The notes: a model not told the origin generated them from the sequence alone. Positions 24,201 to 39,200 are shown, numbered from the stretch's first letter. The stretch: 64,000 bases of DNA from Budorcas taxicolor (GCF_023091745.1 NC_068922.1:81315533-81379532), one strand, 5' to 3'. Program-made: numbers and translations.

Positions 24201-27200
24201 CGCATCAGCGTCTCCTGAGAGCTGTCCAGCCCAAAGGCCAGTGAGGATCTGCGCCCTGCACACAGGTTAGACCCGTTCAGGTGGAAGCCAGCTCTCTCCT
24301 CCCTCTAGGCTTCCTGCGTCGCTCTACAAGGCCCGTCTCTTGAGAACAGTTAGCAGAGGAAAGGGTTCTTGGTTGTTATTTTGCTCCCTACAACCAGCTC
24401 CTTCAGGTCTCACCTAGAAGTTTGACCTCTCTGGGGTTCCGGGGGCCTCTAGAATTCGGGCTGTGTTGTCACTGACCCTCCTACTCAAACACGCTCTATA
24501 GGGTCCTTTAGAACACAGCGCCCTGCCCTCACGAGCTGGCCGTTAGGGAATGCGGGAAGGCAGAAACCAGCCAAAGTGATTTTTAAGGAAAAGCTGATGG
24601 ACATTAGGAGTCATGTTGCATCCCCCTAGGACAGAGACTTTTAACTTCCCTAAATTGAATTGTTTCAGTTGTCTACTGCTGGGTACTTGTCACTTTAAGA
24701 CTGAGATCTGCCTTCTTCTCTCTTCCCTTTGCTGCTGGCCTTTGGTGGGAGTTGGGGGGAGGGGGCCTTGGATTGAACCTGCGGGTTCCCTTGGCAGTAG
24801 TGGATATAGGCGGCCATCCTGAAAACAGACCCTCAGGATGCCAGGGAAATCACTGCGAAGAAGTTCAAAGTCTTTAAAAAAAGTAAAGGAGACTGCCCTC
24901 AGCTTTTTCATGATTGTTCTCTGCTGTTCATTTTGAGGTATAGTTTAGTAGTTAAGTTGCTAAGTCGTGTTGGACCCTTGCGACCCCATGGACTGTAGCC
25001 CGCCAGGCTCCTCTGTCCATGGGATTTCCCAGGCAAGAATACTGGAGTGGGTTGCCATTTCCTTCTCCAGAGGGTCTTCCCAACCCAGGGATCAAACCTG
25101 GGTCGCCTTTATCAGCTGAGCTACCAAGCTGTACTTATGAAAAGGTAGCTGTATGGTGAGTGTTCTTGCCTGGAGAGTCCCAGGGACGGGGGAGCCTGGT
25201 GGGCTGCCGTCTATGGGGTCGCACAGAGTCGGACATGACTGAAGCGACTTAGCAGCAGCAGCATGGTGAGTTTAGACAGAGTCTTGTTAAGTCTGTCTGC
25301 TGTCTCTTCAACATCAGCAGGTACTGACGATTATTTCCCTGCTCCCTCCCTCCCTCCCGTCTTCCCTTCCTCCCTCTCTCTCTGTCTCTCTCTCTCTTGC
25401 ATTCTTTCCACCCCTTCTCTTTCCTCTCTGCAGAGCCCTCTTTCAGTGATAAATTAAAATAGTTCCTGTTGGGCTTTGTACTCAAAGGACTGTAACCACA
25501 GCAGCTTATTTTTCCCCCAGCTGTCAAAAATAACAGGCTTGCTGTTTAAAGAGATGAAAAAATCCGTTCAGAGACTATTTAGTACTTTAAAGAACAGTCG
25601 GAAGACTATTAAGTAATTTCAGAGATTTCCCAGTGTGATATTATTGAGCAACTTTCTTTACAGAGTTTATTTTTATTCATGGGAATCAAAGATGAAGCAT
25701 CTCAGGGCCTGGATTCGCAACCAAGCCTTGCGTGTTAATAAAATCACTTTTTAAATGTCTTTCATTGTGTCATGCATGACCATAGCTTCATTCTCAAAGA
25801 ATGATTGAAGCATCTCCGATATACATCACTTATTCAAAATCCTAGTGGAAATGTTTGGTGGTCAGTTCCCATCTCTTTGAAAGGAATGCAAATGTATTTT
25901 GATAGAGATTTACTTCAACTGAAGTTGATATTTTAAAGAATAATTGGGATGACATTTTATTTTAGCGAGTACAATAGCCTGACTGTTTACTAAATCAGCC
26001 TCATTACAACAGATTCAAGGAACTGGATCTGCTAGAAAGCTCCAGGACGAACAAAGGTTTTGAGTCCAACCTTTGTGTTTTACCAAGAGGCTCACTTGAA
26101 ACGGAACTGGACAATTCAGACAAAATGACACAGCCAACATAAATCTCATTTTAGTGGCAAGTACATTCAGAAAACTTGTGTCCAAGCTTTACGAAAGTCA
26201 TGGATTAATTCTCCTATCTTTTGCTTTGTCATATTTTCAGGTAAGCCCAACACATAGAAATGATGTTTCCACAGAGAACATTAATAAGAAAGTCACAAAA
26301 GTGGACCTTTGGCTGTTCTCTCTGCTTTTAAAGAAAACAGCTCCCAGAAGCACAGGAAGCATCACTAACATGCGAGTACCAGCGTGAGCTTTAGAAGCAA
26401 CGAAAGCCCACGTGTGCATTCTGCCTCTGCCAGTCACAGCTCTGCGACCTTGGGCAGGTCACTGAAACACAGAGTCTTCAATACCCCCGTGTGCACAGTG
26501 GGCCAGTAAGAGGGTTTGCGGGCAGGGATTCTGTGTTCTAAATGAGTTGATCCATGCACTGTGCTTGGCACAGGACTGGCCGCATAATTTGCATGCAATA
26601 AGCAAACGGTAGCTATTATTATTACTATTAATAGCTGAGACCTGCCAAGTGACTACAGAGTCCCCTTTCAGGGTAGGAAGGAATGCCAAGTCTCTGGTGA
26701 AGACAGGAATTGCCCAAAACAAATGCTACTTTAAAATGCCTTTCCTTAACGAACAACTTGGTATTCATATTTTAATACTCAGGGAGGAAGCCAAGATCAA
26801 AAACTTTGGCCAAAAGACTCCTGTGTTTTGTTTTAGAGTTAACCTTACAAACAAGTCTCTTTTTTTCCATGAGATAGTCCATGTCAGCAGGTTTTCTTAG
26901 ACTTAACTGCTGCTGCTGCTGCTGCTAAGTCACTTCAGTTGTGTCTGACTCTGTGTGACCCCATAGACGGCAGCCCACCAGGCTCCCCCGTCCGTGGGAT
27001 TCTCCAGGTAAGAACACTGGAGTGGGTTGCCATTTCCTTCTCCAATGCATGAAAGTGAAAAGTGAAAGTGAAGTCGCTCAGTCGTGTCTGACCCTCAGCA
27101 ACCCCTTGGACTGCAGCCTTCCAGGCTCCTCTGTCCATGGGATTTTCCAGGTAAGAGTACTGGAGTGGGGTGCCATTGCCTTCTCCGTCTTAGACTTACT

Positions 27201-30200
27201 AGATTGATGCAATTAACAAAACCCCTCTGATTTCATGGCTGTCTCATTTGGGCATTTAATTTTCTCAGTATTAAAGTTTAAGAGTCTCTCTTATCTAAGC
27301 CTGAGATGGTTATTCCAACAGAGTTTCTTACAAAATCAGTGGTCTAAAGAAAGAGACAAGAGGAGGATTAGAGGAAGCGCTGTGGCAATAGTGTGCGGGA
27401 GAAAGCACTTCTCAAGGGCAAGGTGTTACTAATATTGACAGAGTGGGAATCTACGTCTTTATACTTCCATCCACCACCTTTCTTGCCTGGAGAATCCCAT
27501 GGATGGAGAAGCCTAGTAGGTTACAGTCCATGGGGTTGCAAAGAGTCGGATACGATTGAGCGACTTCACCTTCACCTCACCACCTTTCTGGTTTCATCTG
27601 CCCACGTGGTTTGTGGGTCACTTTGTAAAAAGACACGAGTGCTTCAAATAGCCAATTTCCTGGCACGCTGTTGAGGGAGCACACGTGGGCATCGCTTTCT
27701 ATCCAGGGTGCGACAGACGTCTTAGCCATTCCTCGCAGCTGTCTCCAAAGTCTGCAGGAGCCCACGGGATCTTTGTGAAGTGCTCCACCGACACGTGGCC
27801 GATGTGGGGCTAGGACTGACATGACTCTGCTTTCTTTCCCTTGAAATATAATTATGTGAAAATGATTTTCATGAAAGAATAATTTCTGGGAAAAAAGATC
27901 TCTTTAGAAATCAGCTGGGCAATGCATTTATTAAAAAGCAAACTCGACCAACAGGCACTTTGCCATGAGAGAGTAAAATGTGCTATTTCTGGAAGAAATT
28001 TAAGGGAAGCAAAGATTGGAAAGCAGAGAATCAATGGTCAGATGAACTGACCCTGATTCCAGAATGAGGGTGATGCATTTGTAATTGAGTTTCCTCTTCT
28101 ATTACAGTCAGTTATTTTTTAAAATTTATTTATTTGTAATTAAAGGGATGCTTAAATTAAATTTACAATATTGGCTCATTACTAAATATAAATATACTGT
28201 TTTACAATACACAGTATTGTAAAGTTTTATAATATTGTATATTTTATAATATTGGCTCATTACTAAAGTCAATTAATATTAAAAACTATATTCTGCTAAA
28301 AATATCTGAATTCAGTTTAAAATATTTACTTATTCAATTATAATGCTTAGGCACATACTTGAAAAAAATAAAAAAGAAAAATCCCACAGTGATAGGCCAG
28401 ATGCTGTCTATCTTCAAGCCCTTAGACAAGATTTTTATTTTTCCTACAAAAATCCAAAGACTTTGGAAGCCGTGAAATGTTAACTGCAAGTGTTTCCTGA
28501 AACTAATTGCTAGTTGCCATCTTGCAGGAGTGTACTCCATGGGGATATTAACACCTGTGCAGAACACAGGTTCTAAGGATGTTCATGCAGTTTGGTGAAG
28601 CAGCGGAGACTGTGAGTGGAAGATACAGGGTGTGTGCCCCCTGAATGTGGCATAGACTTCAAAACAAATCTGGTTTCTTTACCAGGTTTTGTTCTCCATG
28701 AGGACGGGGACCACATCTGTTTATGCTCATTGTTGCATCTCTGTTGCCTGCAATATAGTGGGAGCTTAATGATATTTGCTGAGTAAGTGAATAAATGAAA
28801 TGCAGAAAGTTGGAAACAAACCAAACGTCCCTCAATAGAGCAAAGGTTCATCAGAACATGATAATGTAATGATAATTTAGTATATTTCTATATGGATATT
28901 TATATGTAATGATAATCCAGTATATTTATATATATTCAGTACAATCATGATAATTCAGTAATGTGAGTGAATAATTAGGATATCTGGAACTTTAGGGGAA
29001 ACCCCAACCGTCATGGAAGCGTAGGGGTTCGAACATTAATAGGAGGCACTCATATTCAAATTCCCAGGTCTAACCTTTTAATGGGAAACAGGAAATGAGA
29101 ATAATGGGCATTGTGAGACCAGATGCGATGAACTGACTGAGGGTCACTTGGGGGAAATTGTGTCCTTTTGTACCTCATCCGTATCCTGCAGAAAATCGAT
29201 TCCAAAGGACTCTTATTTCCAATTTGTTCCCCTAACAGTTCAGACTTACAGTTTCTACTGCTATAAAACATCCCCAAACATCACCGAGTGGATGACTCTG
29301 GAGGATGAGTTTAAACATGGGCCCTCACTTGAATTCGAGGATGTGTTTGGAATGGAGGCAGTGGGTGGTTGAGAGGTCTTTCCGTGCTTTGTCTGGAGTC
29401 CCTCATATCTTTCTCTCTTTTAAAGGAAGGAGTCTCATGTCAATTATTTGGAAGACAAAGTCATTCTGTTTGCCTTTTCTTTTTTTGTATCTCTCAGCTC
29501 CATCCAGAAATGAGAAAGCTGGATCACCCTCAGTGTTGTGATGAGTTATTTGGGGATCCCATTTGTAATTCAGATGGGTTGCCAGAAAGAGGCCAAATGT
29601 TCTTTTCCTTCCTGATGTAAAAATTGATTTAAAAATCTCAAATCTCGAGGCCTGTTTTCAGTGCCAAACTGCAGAATGACTGGCCAGGAAGATGGATGGG
29701 GTCCCGGTCAAGCAGATTGCCCACTTCTTACTCTATGAGGATTCGGCAATAAAAGAAAACGATTCCCATCAACAATCTCTGACAGTGATTTTTAATATGC
29801 CTCATCTCCCACTGGCAAGGGTTTTGTTCTGTTTTGTTTTGTGGACTAGAAAGAATTCCTTAACAGGTTGAGCTTGTGAAATTAGAGAGTTGCTTTCTCA
29901 AAGGATTAAATTCCCAAATACTCCTGGAAATAAAGGCACACTATAATGAAATTCTTGCTTTTCATTAAAAGAGAATTAAACCAATGACCTTTTACATGTT
30001 TTGTGTTTTTTGTATTCCAAACGATTGGGGTTTGATTGCATTATATTATTTAAGTTCCTGGATGTTTAGATGTTTAATATACATAACTCTTCATAGACAC
30101 CCAAAGATGTCTGCCCACATTCTTTCCATGCTATAGAAGTTAAGAAGGGCAAATTCACCAGCTAAATTACAGACACTATTAGGAAACTGTCATTTCCGTT

Positions 30201-33200
30201 CATATCATATCCTGTCTGGAACTGTCTATAAACAGGCTTTGCCCAAATTTGTGTCACTCACACATCCCCTTCAAAAGTTTTCCAACATCAAAATATAAAT
30301 TGAACTATTTATTACTCAATGCTTTAAAAACGCCTTATGTTCTTTATGGAAATAAACGTATTTTCAAAGGAAACTGCATATTATTATCATAACGAGGAAA
30401 GCAGAAACGCTTGCCAAAAACAGAAGGAAACTTTTAAAAATAAATAAAATCAAAAGTGAATAACACAATTTCCAGGTGGTTACTGTTGGCCGCCATGGCG
30501 CAGGGGCCTAGGCGACCTCTTCCTCTGTTAAGGAGGAAGTTAGCAGGGGTTAAGGGTTACTGGATGGCATCACCGACTCGATGCACATGAGTTTGGGTGG
30601 ACTCCAGGAGCTGGTGACGGACAGGGAGGCCTGGCGTGCTGCGATTCATGGGGTTGCAAAGAGTCGGACACGACTGAGCGACTGAACTGAACTGAAGGGT
30701 TAAGGAAAATAAGCAATGAGGAGACATTCTCTGTGATTGAATCAGCAGGACGAAAGGGAATTTTCTCTGCACAGTTGGTGTTTAGTGGGTATTCCGTCCA
30801 TGCTGCCTAGAGCCCTGGCTGACCACCTGCCTTGGGCTCTTGGGTCTCAGAAGCGGGTGCGGGCATCTCAGTTGCCCTGAACCGGAAGCAGAGCTTACCA
30901 TCTGTCTGAGGAGCGCCATCAGGGAGGGCCTCGAGGCTTTGCGTTCTTCTCTCCTGGGCGTTTCTTCTGCAGGCTCAGGTGTGCGCGGTCCTTCCTCGCT
31001 GAGATCCACTGTTTGTAAGGCTGATTCTACCTCCTCGGACTTTACAGCCTCTACTGGTGATTCACACACCACCTGGATTGTTCGGCCAGGTGATAAGACA
31101 GTGGGGGGTAAGAAACCCACCCCCAGACATGTTTTATAAAGTGGGGTCCTGGTTGTCCCCTCACCCACATGGTTGCTGCAGATGGGAGCCTAGAGCCATT
31201 TCTACACGGGCACGTCGTCAGGAAGTAACCCGCCACACCACGTGCTCTCCAAAGACGTGGATTCAGAAGAGGCAAACTTCCTGCCCGGTGAAGCCACGAG
31301 CTTCGGCTGAGGATGCCCTTTTAAGAAAGGCCCTTCAGGGCACATTCAGCACCTTTTTCACTCTATTAGACCCTATTTAGACTTGGGCTCCCGTAGAGAG
31401 TCACACCCGGCTTAGGTGAAAATCTCGGGCGTCACCATTTGCTTAAGAGTCCGCACCTGAGGACGGTGGCGGGCGGTTCCCACTGCACAGCCTAGCTGCC
31501 CACCGCTGGAGAGAAACCACCCTCCTTGCGGAAAGGACGGCGGGCAGCCCTCTCTCTCATGGCCTTGGCTTCCTCATACCATTTCCCACTCCTCAGACGA
31601 GCCATTTGCTCCTGTTGCTTAACTGGAGTTCCTGCTCTCAGAAGCAGGGTGAACGCTGAGCTCCGCACGGTCCTCAGCGAGCTGTCTGAGCGGTTGGCCT
31701 GCAGTGGGGCTGCCGTGGGGCTGAGACAGGAGCCCTGCCCTTAGACAACTCACCTGAGCCCCCAACTCACCTGAGCCCCGACTCCAGACCTGTCTGTCTG
31801 CATCGCCTCCCTCCCTCCCTCTGCGCTGTGCTCCTTACACCTGGGGCGGCGTTTGTGTTTCATTTGTCCTGGCAACAGGATGGGGCTAACTGGCCTGGAG
31901 AGAGTTTTATAGCTTCCTTCTTGTTTCCGCAGGCAGGGGTTGGCAAACTTCTACCAAATTCTTCCCAGAGTCTGCTTGGGGATGGCCCCTGAGCTAAGAA
32001 TAGATTCTACATTTTTAAAGGGTTGGAAAATTTGTTTAAAAAGATGAAAAAATTGGCAACGGAAACCCTATGTAGCCGGCAAAACCTGAAACATTCACTA
32101 TCTGGCCCTTTCCACAAACGCTTGCCATCTCTGCCTTGGAGAGAAGTCTCTAGAGCCAATGGCATCTTTGCATTTGTTTTGGCTGGTACCAGACCCCTAG
32201 CGTCCTCCAAATTCTTTTCTTGCTGTTAGGGTTGAGGTGGGGAGGCGGGGAATAAAGTCATTTCCAGAAACACAGCATGATTGTGGAGAAAATATTTTCC
32301 TTTCTTCACGCAGAAAATATCACTGGTTTGTAAATAACCCAAATGATCTGAATTGAGAAGGACCCTTCATTCCATATTGTCAGTTGAAGCAAGAAGGCAT
32401 CCATCAGCAAATCAACGTACAGACACATCCTAAAACAGGGCAATTAAATCATAGCACTCTCTCCCCACCTTCCATTTCTTAAGGTATTGACAAGTTCCAG
32501 CATTTCCTCTTTGTAAACTAAGATCTAGGTTGGGAAATTATAAAGTCAAAAGTCCCAGAATGCAAGGTAGGTCACGTCAGCATGGACTGACCAGGGGTAA
32601 GACAAAAAGGAGGGGACTGTGGCAAACGAAAGTTAAGTTGTCCCATCAAAAGATGTTAAGAGACTAAAAGTACTGAGCTGGCCAACCAACCGTGTTTGTA
32701 ACGAGGTTTCTGCTGCTGGGATGCTGAACTTTGACCCAGGCCTGTCTTTAGGAAACCAGGCATTGACCAGGGCCAAGTAAGAGACTGGGCTGGCGGTCAA
32801 GTGCGGTCCCGGATTTCTGCATCCGGGACTGATTTAGTCCAGTTTCATTTCTGTAAGAGAAGTTCCAGCTGAAGCGCTGGCAGCCTGCTACAGAGACTGA
32901 GAGCAGCGTCCCGCGCCAGCCAGCCTGGGCCTAAGTCCAGACTCTGCCCCTTCCAGGGGCTCGAATCCAAGGTTCCCACTCAACGTCCCCGCACCTCGGT
33001 TTTCTCATTTCTTGATGGGGACAGTACAACACATCAGAAAGCTGTTCTGAGAATTAAATCAGGCAACATGTTTAAAGTTCTTAGAACTGTGCCTGACACA
33101 CAGCAAGCATTCAGTTAATGCCAGTGGTTGTCACTTTGAGAGCGTGGGCATGAATTATCTGGAATCGCCCACCGTGCGCGAATCCACTGTTTAGAAAAGA

Positions 33201-36200
33201 TATCAACAACTATCTCTTGTTATGTCAGATGTGCAAGGTATTTTTAATATGGTACCTCAGTAAAGGATAACTGAGCTACTCAAGAAAGCTCAGTCTAGTC
33301 TACAGAGGAAGCTTCTAAATGAGTGAGTGACAGAGCCAATATCATACCAGCAGGGAATTGGCCATTTCAGTGAGGATGGAGCTGTTCACCAGTAACCAGA
33401 TATCCAATAGTGTCTTAACGAATAACAGTGTGGACAGGATGTTAAGGGGTTGGCTTGGAGGCTCCACAAAGTTTACAAGAACCTGGGCTCTTGCTACCCT
33501 CTGCCACTCTCGGGCTTTCCACCCTTTTATTTGCTACCTCATGGGCATAAAGTAGCTGCCACAGTCTCAGGCATCACATCCTCAACCCAATGTCCTAAGA
33601 AGGAAGGAAGGTCACAACCAAAACGTTTCTCCAAGTGAATTTCTGTATTTTGATCCTCTAACTCAGAGTACATCTCATTGGCCAAACGTAGGTCACATCC
33701 TTATCCCTAGATTAATTATTGCTGAAGAAAATGGGATTTGGTTTAGACAAATCACAACCAAAGACTTGGGGCTGTGGTAGTGACCAAGCTTACCTAAGGT
33801 CAAGGGGAAAAGGGTGCAGGAATGAGAACGGCCGTTAGGTAGGTAATGAGCAGAGACTAACTCACTGATTCTGGGTTTAGAACTCTTGTGTGGTTGAAGC
33901 AGCAAGTTACCTGTGCACGCGCGTGCGCGCATGTGTGTGTGTGTGTGTGTGTAGGGACGAGAGGGACAATTACTCATATGATAAAATGACCATATGGCAA
34001 TAACTTTGTAAATCAACTTTGAGTGGAAATGGTTTCTTGTTGGGCCTTTTCAAATGTCAAGAGGTGTCAACTTATAAATCCTAGCCCACAGTCCACTCTT
34101 CAACACACAACTATTTCAGTAGGGAAAGAAAAAGAGACTTTTAAAGACTCTCATTAGCTTTGAAGTCAGGCCAAGAAGTTGGCTTTCAGCAGCCAAGGGG
34201 AAAAAAAAGATCCATTAACATCCAGTGTGGAAATCTAGAAGGATTTGAGCTAAGTGAGGATCTTATTTACATATACAGACATGAGAATTTGATTTTTATT
34301 TGGATAGTTTTCTGATTTCTTTCCAGGCCAGAGCTTTGGAAAAAAATGCTATTCCTTATTCAGAATATATGACTGCCTCTGAACATTTTAACTCTGGGTG
34401 TGATGGGCATGGTGAAAACCAGATTTGCACTATATTTTAGAATTAAATCTCCTTTGCTTGATTTCAACTGTTGTTCAGTTGCTAAGTCGTATCCAATGTT
34501 TGGCAACCCCATGGTCTGTAGCTCACCAGGCTTCTCTGTCCATAAGGTCATGTCCAGGCAGGCATACTGGTGTGGGGTGCCATTTCCTTCTGCACGGGAT
34601 CTTCCTAGACCAGGGACTGAACCCACATCATCTGCACTGGCAGGTGGATTCTTTATCACTGTGCTACCAGGGAGCCCTTGACTTCAGTAGGGCATGTCCC
34701 ATGTTGCATGAAGATGGCTGGCTGGTACAGTTAACACAGACAATACACACTTCAGCAACAGGCCTCTAATACTACCACCACTACTGAGTCGCTTCAGTTG
34801 TGTCCGACTCTGTGCGGCCCCACAGACGGCAGCCCACCAGGCTCCCCCGTCCCTGGGATTCTCCAGGCAGCAACACTGGAGTGGGTTGCCATTTCCTTTT
34901 CCATGCCTCTAATATTATACCATATTTACTCTTAAAATTTGGTTTATATAGTTTTTACTAGAGCTATGAGTTTCAGAAAGTGATTTATAGCAAAATAGGT
35001 TACCTCCACTTAAACTTCACCTATGCCATGATAATATTGATAATATTGACAATTTTTACTTTAGAATTTTTTTAGATTCTTTCTGATTTGATTTATAACC
35101 TGTCATATATAACCTGTTATTTGATTGCAAAGATACTGTAGTGATTTTACTTTTATACCCAACTCACAGCTGATACACAGCATAAGTGAGGGGGGAAAAG
35201 GGATTTTTGCTCTTGAAAACCCCTGGCACTGGGGCTTGGTTGTTACTGCAACACGACCTGGCAGATGCTAACTAATAAAGCATGCGAACCCATTTAAGTC
35301 AATGAAAAAGAACAAATTCCAGGACATGCAGGGTTGCTGCTGGACGGGTCTCTCTCCTTTATTCTGCACTGGCTGACGTGCTGTTGAAAATCTGAGAAAG
35401 TAGCCAGGCCAGGAAGGCTGAGCCAAGGGAGAGCGTGAGGGCAACAAACTCCACTTTCTTTTCCTCCAGGTAGAGCTGGGTGTGCTCTCACTTGCAGCTG
35501 ACAAGTTCCTCACTAAGAGAAAAACAGCAGAACTACCTGTTCCGCTGATCTTGGAGCTTCTTGGGAAGGAAAGCTTTCCTCCCCTCATGAGTTAGAACAC
35601 GACCTCAGGTTAACCAGTGTTCCAGATGTTTTCAGATTATAATGAAAGGATTCAATATTCTCAATATTAATCGGGATGAATAAAAACTTTCCCAATAGAA
35701 CCAGAGGTTTATTCTATGAAAAGAGTTCATTGGTCTCAAAAACCTTATTTTTCTTTTCATGAAACAATTTGAAATCACTGTGCTCTTTGATTTGCGCTGG
35801 TTGATAGATCAGTTTTGGGAACTCATGGTGGAGATATTTTCTAAAAGTAAATTCAACCACATTTTAGCCATAAGAAGTTGCGAGTGAAAGGGCTCTTGTA
35901 GCGCGTCCCGTTCTGAAAGTCTAGAGTACAGTCCATAGCTTTGACTAACGCCACCTCTTTTACTCAGGAGAAGCAAATTAAACTGATTAACTGTTTTTCA
36001 TACATCTTCACTCCATGTGGACACTGAGTCAGCTGGGAGGTGTGTAATTTCACAAGGAAACAGAAACCCTGATCACTGGGAAGCGCCCACTTTCCGATGT
36101 TACCATGTGCACTGACGTTCCTGCAGGGGGCAATAAACTTCCTGCGAAAGGCCCTGAGATGGCTCCACTCTGCCCTCGCGGCCTGAAAGCAGCGATAGGC

Positions 36201-39200
36201 TGGGCAAAGGCAGGCAGGCGTCTGTGTTCTAATAAAACTTTATCTATAAACGTGGAAATTTGAATTTTGTATAATTTTCATATATCACAAACTTTTTCCG
36301 ATTTTTCTTTTCCAACCATTCACAATGTAAGAACCATTCTTACTTAGCTTGTGGGTTATACAAACACAGGTGATGGGCTAGATTTGGCCCGTGGACTGCA
36401 GTTTGCCAACCCCTGAATTACTGAGTTCTTTTGTGTTTCAGGCATGATTCATATAATTCTCACAAGAATCCTTACGAGGGGTGAGTCATATTATTACGGC
36501 CATTTAAGAGGTGAGTAAACTGAGGTCCGAAAGGTAGCAGAGCCTGGGGGTGATGGGGCCAAGATCACAACATATTTACCATATTCTTTTCAACTAGTAG
36601 TCAATTAGGAGATGAAATGTGGAATCTTAAAATGAGAACATTATTGGTAGGGCTAAGCAACTGAAAGCATTTTAAAATGCTTTTTTATTTTCTTGACAAA
36701 ATATTTTGCGTTTCCTTGCGTCTCTGTCTGATTTTGCATTATATCTTTTGGTGCCAATCATCTAGCTCTAATTCATGTTTTTCTGTGTCTAAATTTCACA
36801 GCAGAAAGTGAGACACTTCATATTTGCCAATTAGAGATTTACCCTGCATTTGCACATGCAAGCTGCAAGAGACACGGGATTCCTCGGATAGGATTCCTAC
36901 ACACAGGCAGACAAAAAGACGCTTCGTTTCAAAAAACATGGAACTTGGAAGCTAACAGATGCTTTGGATTTAACCTGCAGCTTTTAAATTTAAAGTTCCT
37001 GGGAAGAAGACTCATGGAGTTCCCCCTTGTAGGGTGCTGAAATGGAGAGTTAGATTTTTCTAGAAAATACCCAGTAAACTCATGAGAATTTTCTGGAGTT
37101 ACAGGAGTCCTGAGCTTTACAAGCCAGTAAGTTTGGCTCCAAAAAGGGGGAGGGAGAAGGGGAAGGGAGGGAGAGAGAAGGGAGGGAGAAGGAAGACAGG
37201 AAGGAGGGAGGAAAGAGAAAGAAGCAACGGCAGCGACAAAGCAGATTCCGAAGCTGTCTCTCCCAGCGAGAATCACGACACAGCCATTCCAATTTTCACA
37301 CAGTCAGGATTTCTGGACATATTTGGATTTTCGACTTCTGCTCAGTTCCAGCAATTAAATAAAAGTGAAAACACAAGCCCCGTCCATGGCAAGCAAACAA
37401 GAGACATCTCGGAAGAGCCAAACATATTTTGCTTTGGTAAAATGATAGCAATCGGTTTCTTTCTTAAGGAGTTGTGAACTTACGTAGCCCACTTATAACA
37501 TTTTTTTCCAAAGACTGCACTTCTTTCAGAGCAGACAGCTGCTGCTTTGGGTCTGACACTCTTGAGGCCAATTTGTTCATCTCCCTGGAAGATGTTTTGA
37601 AATGATACATTTGTGTGATGGCTTACACAGAGCCATCTTCTTAGACATGAATGCACTGTCTTGAAAGTCTTGATCATCACTCTTGGAAATTAAAGCCCCC
37701 AAAGAGAGTGAGGCTCAACTTGTGTCTGTCAAGTGTAGACCCATGGAGTCAGCTCTCCTGCCCGAGAGAATGTCTCACAGCATCTACTGCAGCAATGTGC
37801 TCTGAGGCCTGGTGCAGCTACCTGTCCTGGGCACCACCCACGGTTAGGAGAGAATCTAGGTTGCCATGGAAATAAAAGCGAAAGAGCAATCCAAGTAAAA
37901 CGAAGCAGAGGGCGCAGCATCATGTCCCTTAAGGAAGGCGTGAGATGCTCTTAGGTTGAGTAGACTCTTTCAGCCCCTAAATGGTAACAAATGCTAAAAA
38001 TGCATGCTCTGATCCTGCATTTTATCTGCATCGATTCAATGGGCGTTACAACTATTGATGCAAAGTCACTCCCCCATGGTCACTAATCACGCGAAAGGGT
38101 GAAAGAGTCTACAGAGGGTGAATCACACTTGAAGCATGCAAGAACCCAGAACCCCAGAGCTGACGTGCCCAGGGGTCCATCACGCCAGAGATGAACATGG
38201 AATGATTCTGTCATTTCGCGTGTAACTTACATTCTCCTCTGCACCTGTGGGGACTGAATCCTCTTTAACTGACTAAAGGGAAGACAGAAACAAAAGCAAG
38301 AGTTAGGATGTTACCAAAACCAGGCCTAACAGCTTTCTGTGCCATTTTTGGACATTGCTTATGCACACCTTGTTCCAAGATGAACTCAAACGAGGTTTAT
38401 ACAAATATAAACAGTGTAAATTAAATGATGTATTTTAAAATGCAATGAAGGAACAATAAGCATACAGATGCAACCTGGATACAAATGGAGTGATGAGGGG
38501 ATGCTACAGGAAACACAAATGGCAGCACTGGCTGCGGGCAGGTATTAATAACACATCTGCCTTGACAGTTCCGATCTGTCACCCGAGACAGTCACTGTTA
38601 GGTAAGATGCACGAGCTGCTCGGGAAAATTCTGCTCATATGTCCAGAGCAATCCAGCCTGTGATCCTCTGAGAGGAAGCAGGCACTGCTGTCATAAGCAG
38701 GGTCCTCAGCCTTATCCTGATGGTCGGGCAGTGGCCAGCATCTGAAGCTGCTTCTTACCAGCCTTCGATGTGGGCCAAGGTCATTGTGCCAAAGAATAAT
38801 CGGGTTAAAATACTTCTATGGAGGGCCAGAAGGCTGGGGTCCAACATATCCAGCTTCCAATCCTGTTAATTCCTGCAGTAAGTCTAGCATCTCGGTCCTG
38901 CCCCAGATAGGAGCGGTATTACCAAATTCTATCAAAGGTCAATGTCACAATCACCCTATAGGTTTGCCAAGCTCCAACTCGAGAGTTCGTCTTTGCATAT
39001 TTCTTGCAGTTGTTCTGACTCATTTTGAGGTGGATGGGTGGTGGTTACAGGCCACTGCGAGACTCACTTGTCAGAGCTGGATTCTCTTCCCAGAAAAGTA
39101 AGCTTGAACAAAATATTTCACAAAGAACTCCAGGGTGTCCATAGACCCTTGCATCTCTTCTCTTGGACGCCAGGGCAGGAACTCTTTCTCTGTCGGTGTT

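Larger units (their letters stand above)
23643..30898 (-). other. BCAS1: BCAS1 intron, 7.3 kb
   Basis: It holds SINE pieces at 24950-25263, 26909-27187 and 27481-27573, a MIR (26388-26632), a CT-rich tract (25341-25398), an AT-rich block with local duplications (28100-28940) and a BovB tail (30562-30697). Segments 23650-24940, 25500-26380 and 28980-30480 show nothing I recognise. Confidence 0.85.
31073..38230 (-). other. BCAS1: BCAS1 intron, 7.2 kb
   Basis: It holds two hAT-type fossils (31933-32095 and 36226-36417), a MIR (32930-33140), a GT/GC microsatellite (33914-33954), two SINEs (34468-34678, 34774-34904) and a purine tract (37141-37224). Segments 31080-31920, 34920-36220 and 37230-38220 show no exon or repeat I recognise. 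Confidence 0.85.

Noticed and set aside
30782..31168. 128-codon minus-strand frame read as one continuous coding region
   Set aside because: Only 30899-31072 is exon; the ends run through the splice acceptor and donor.
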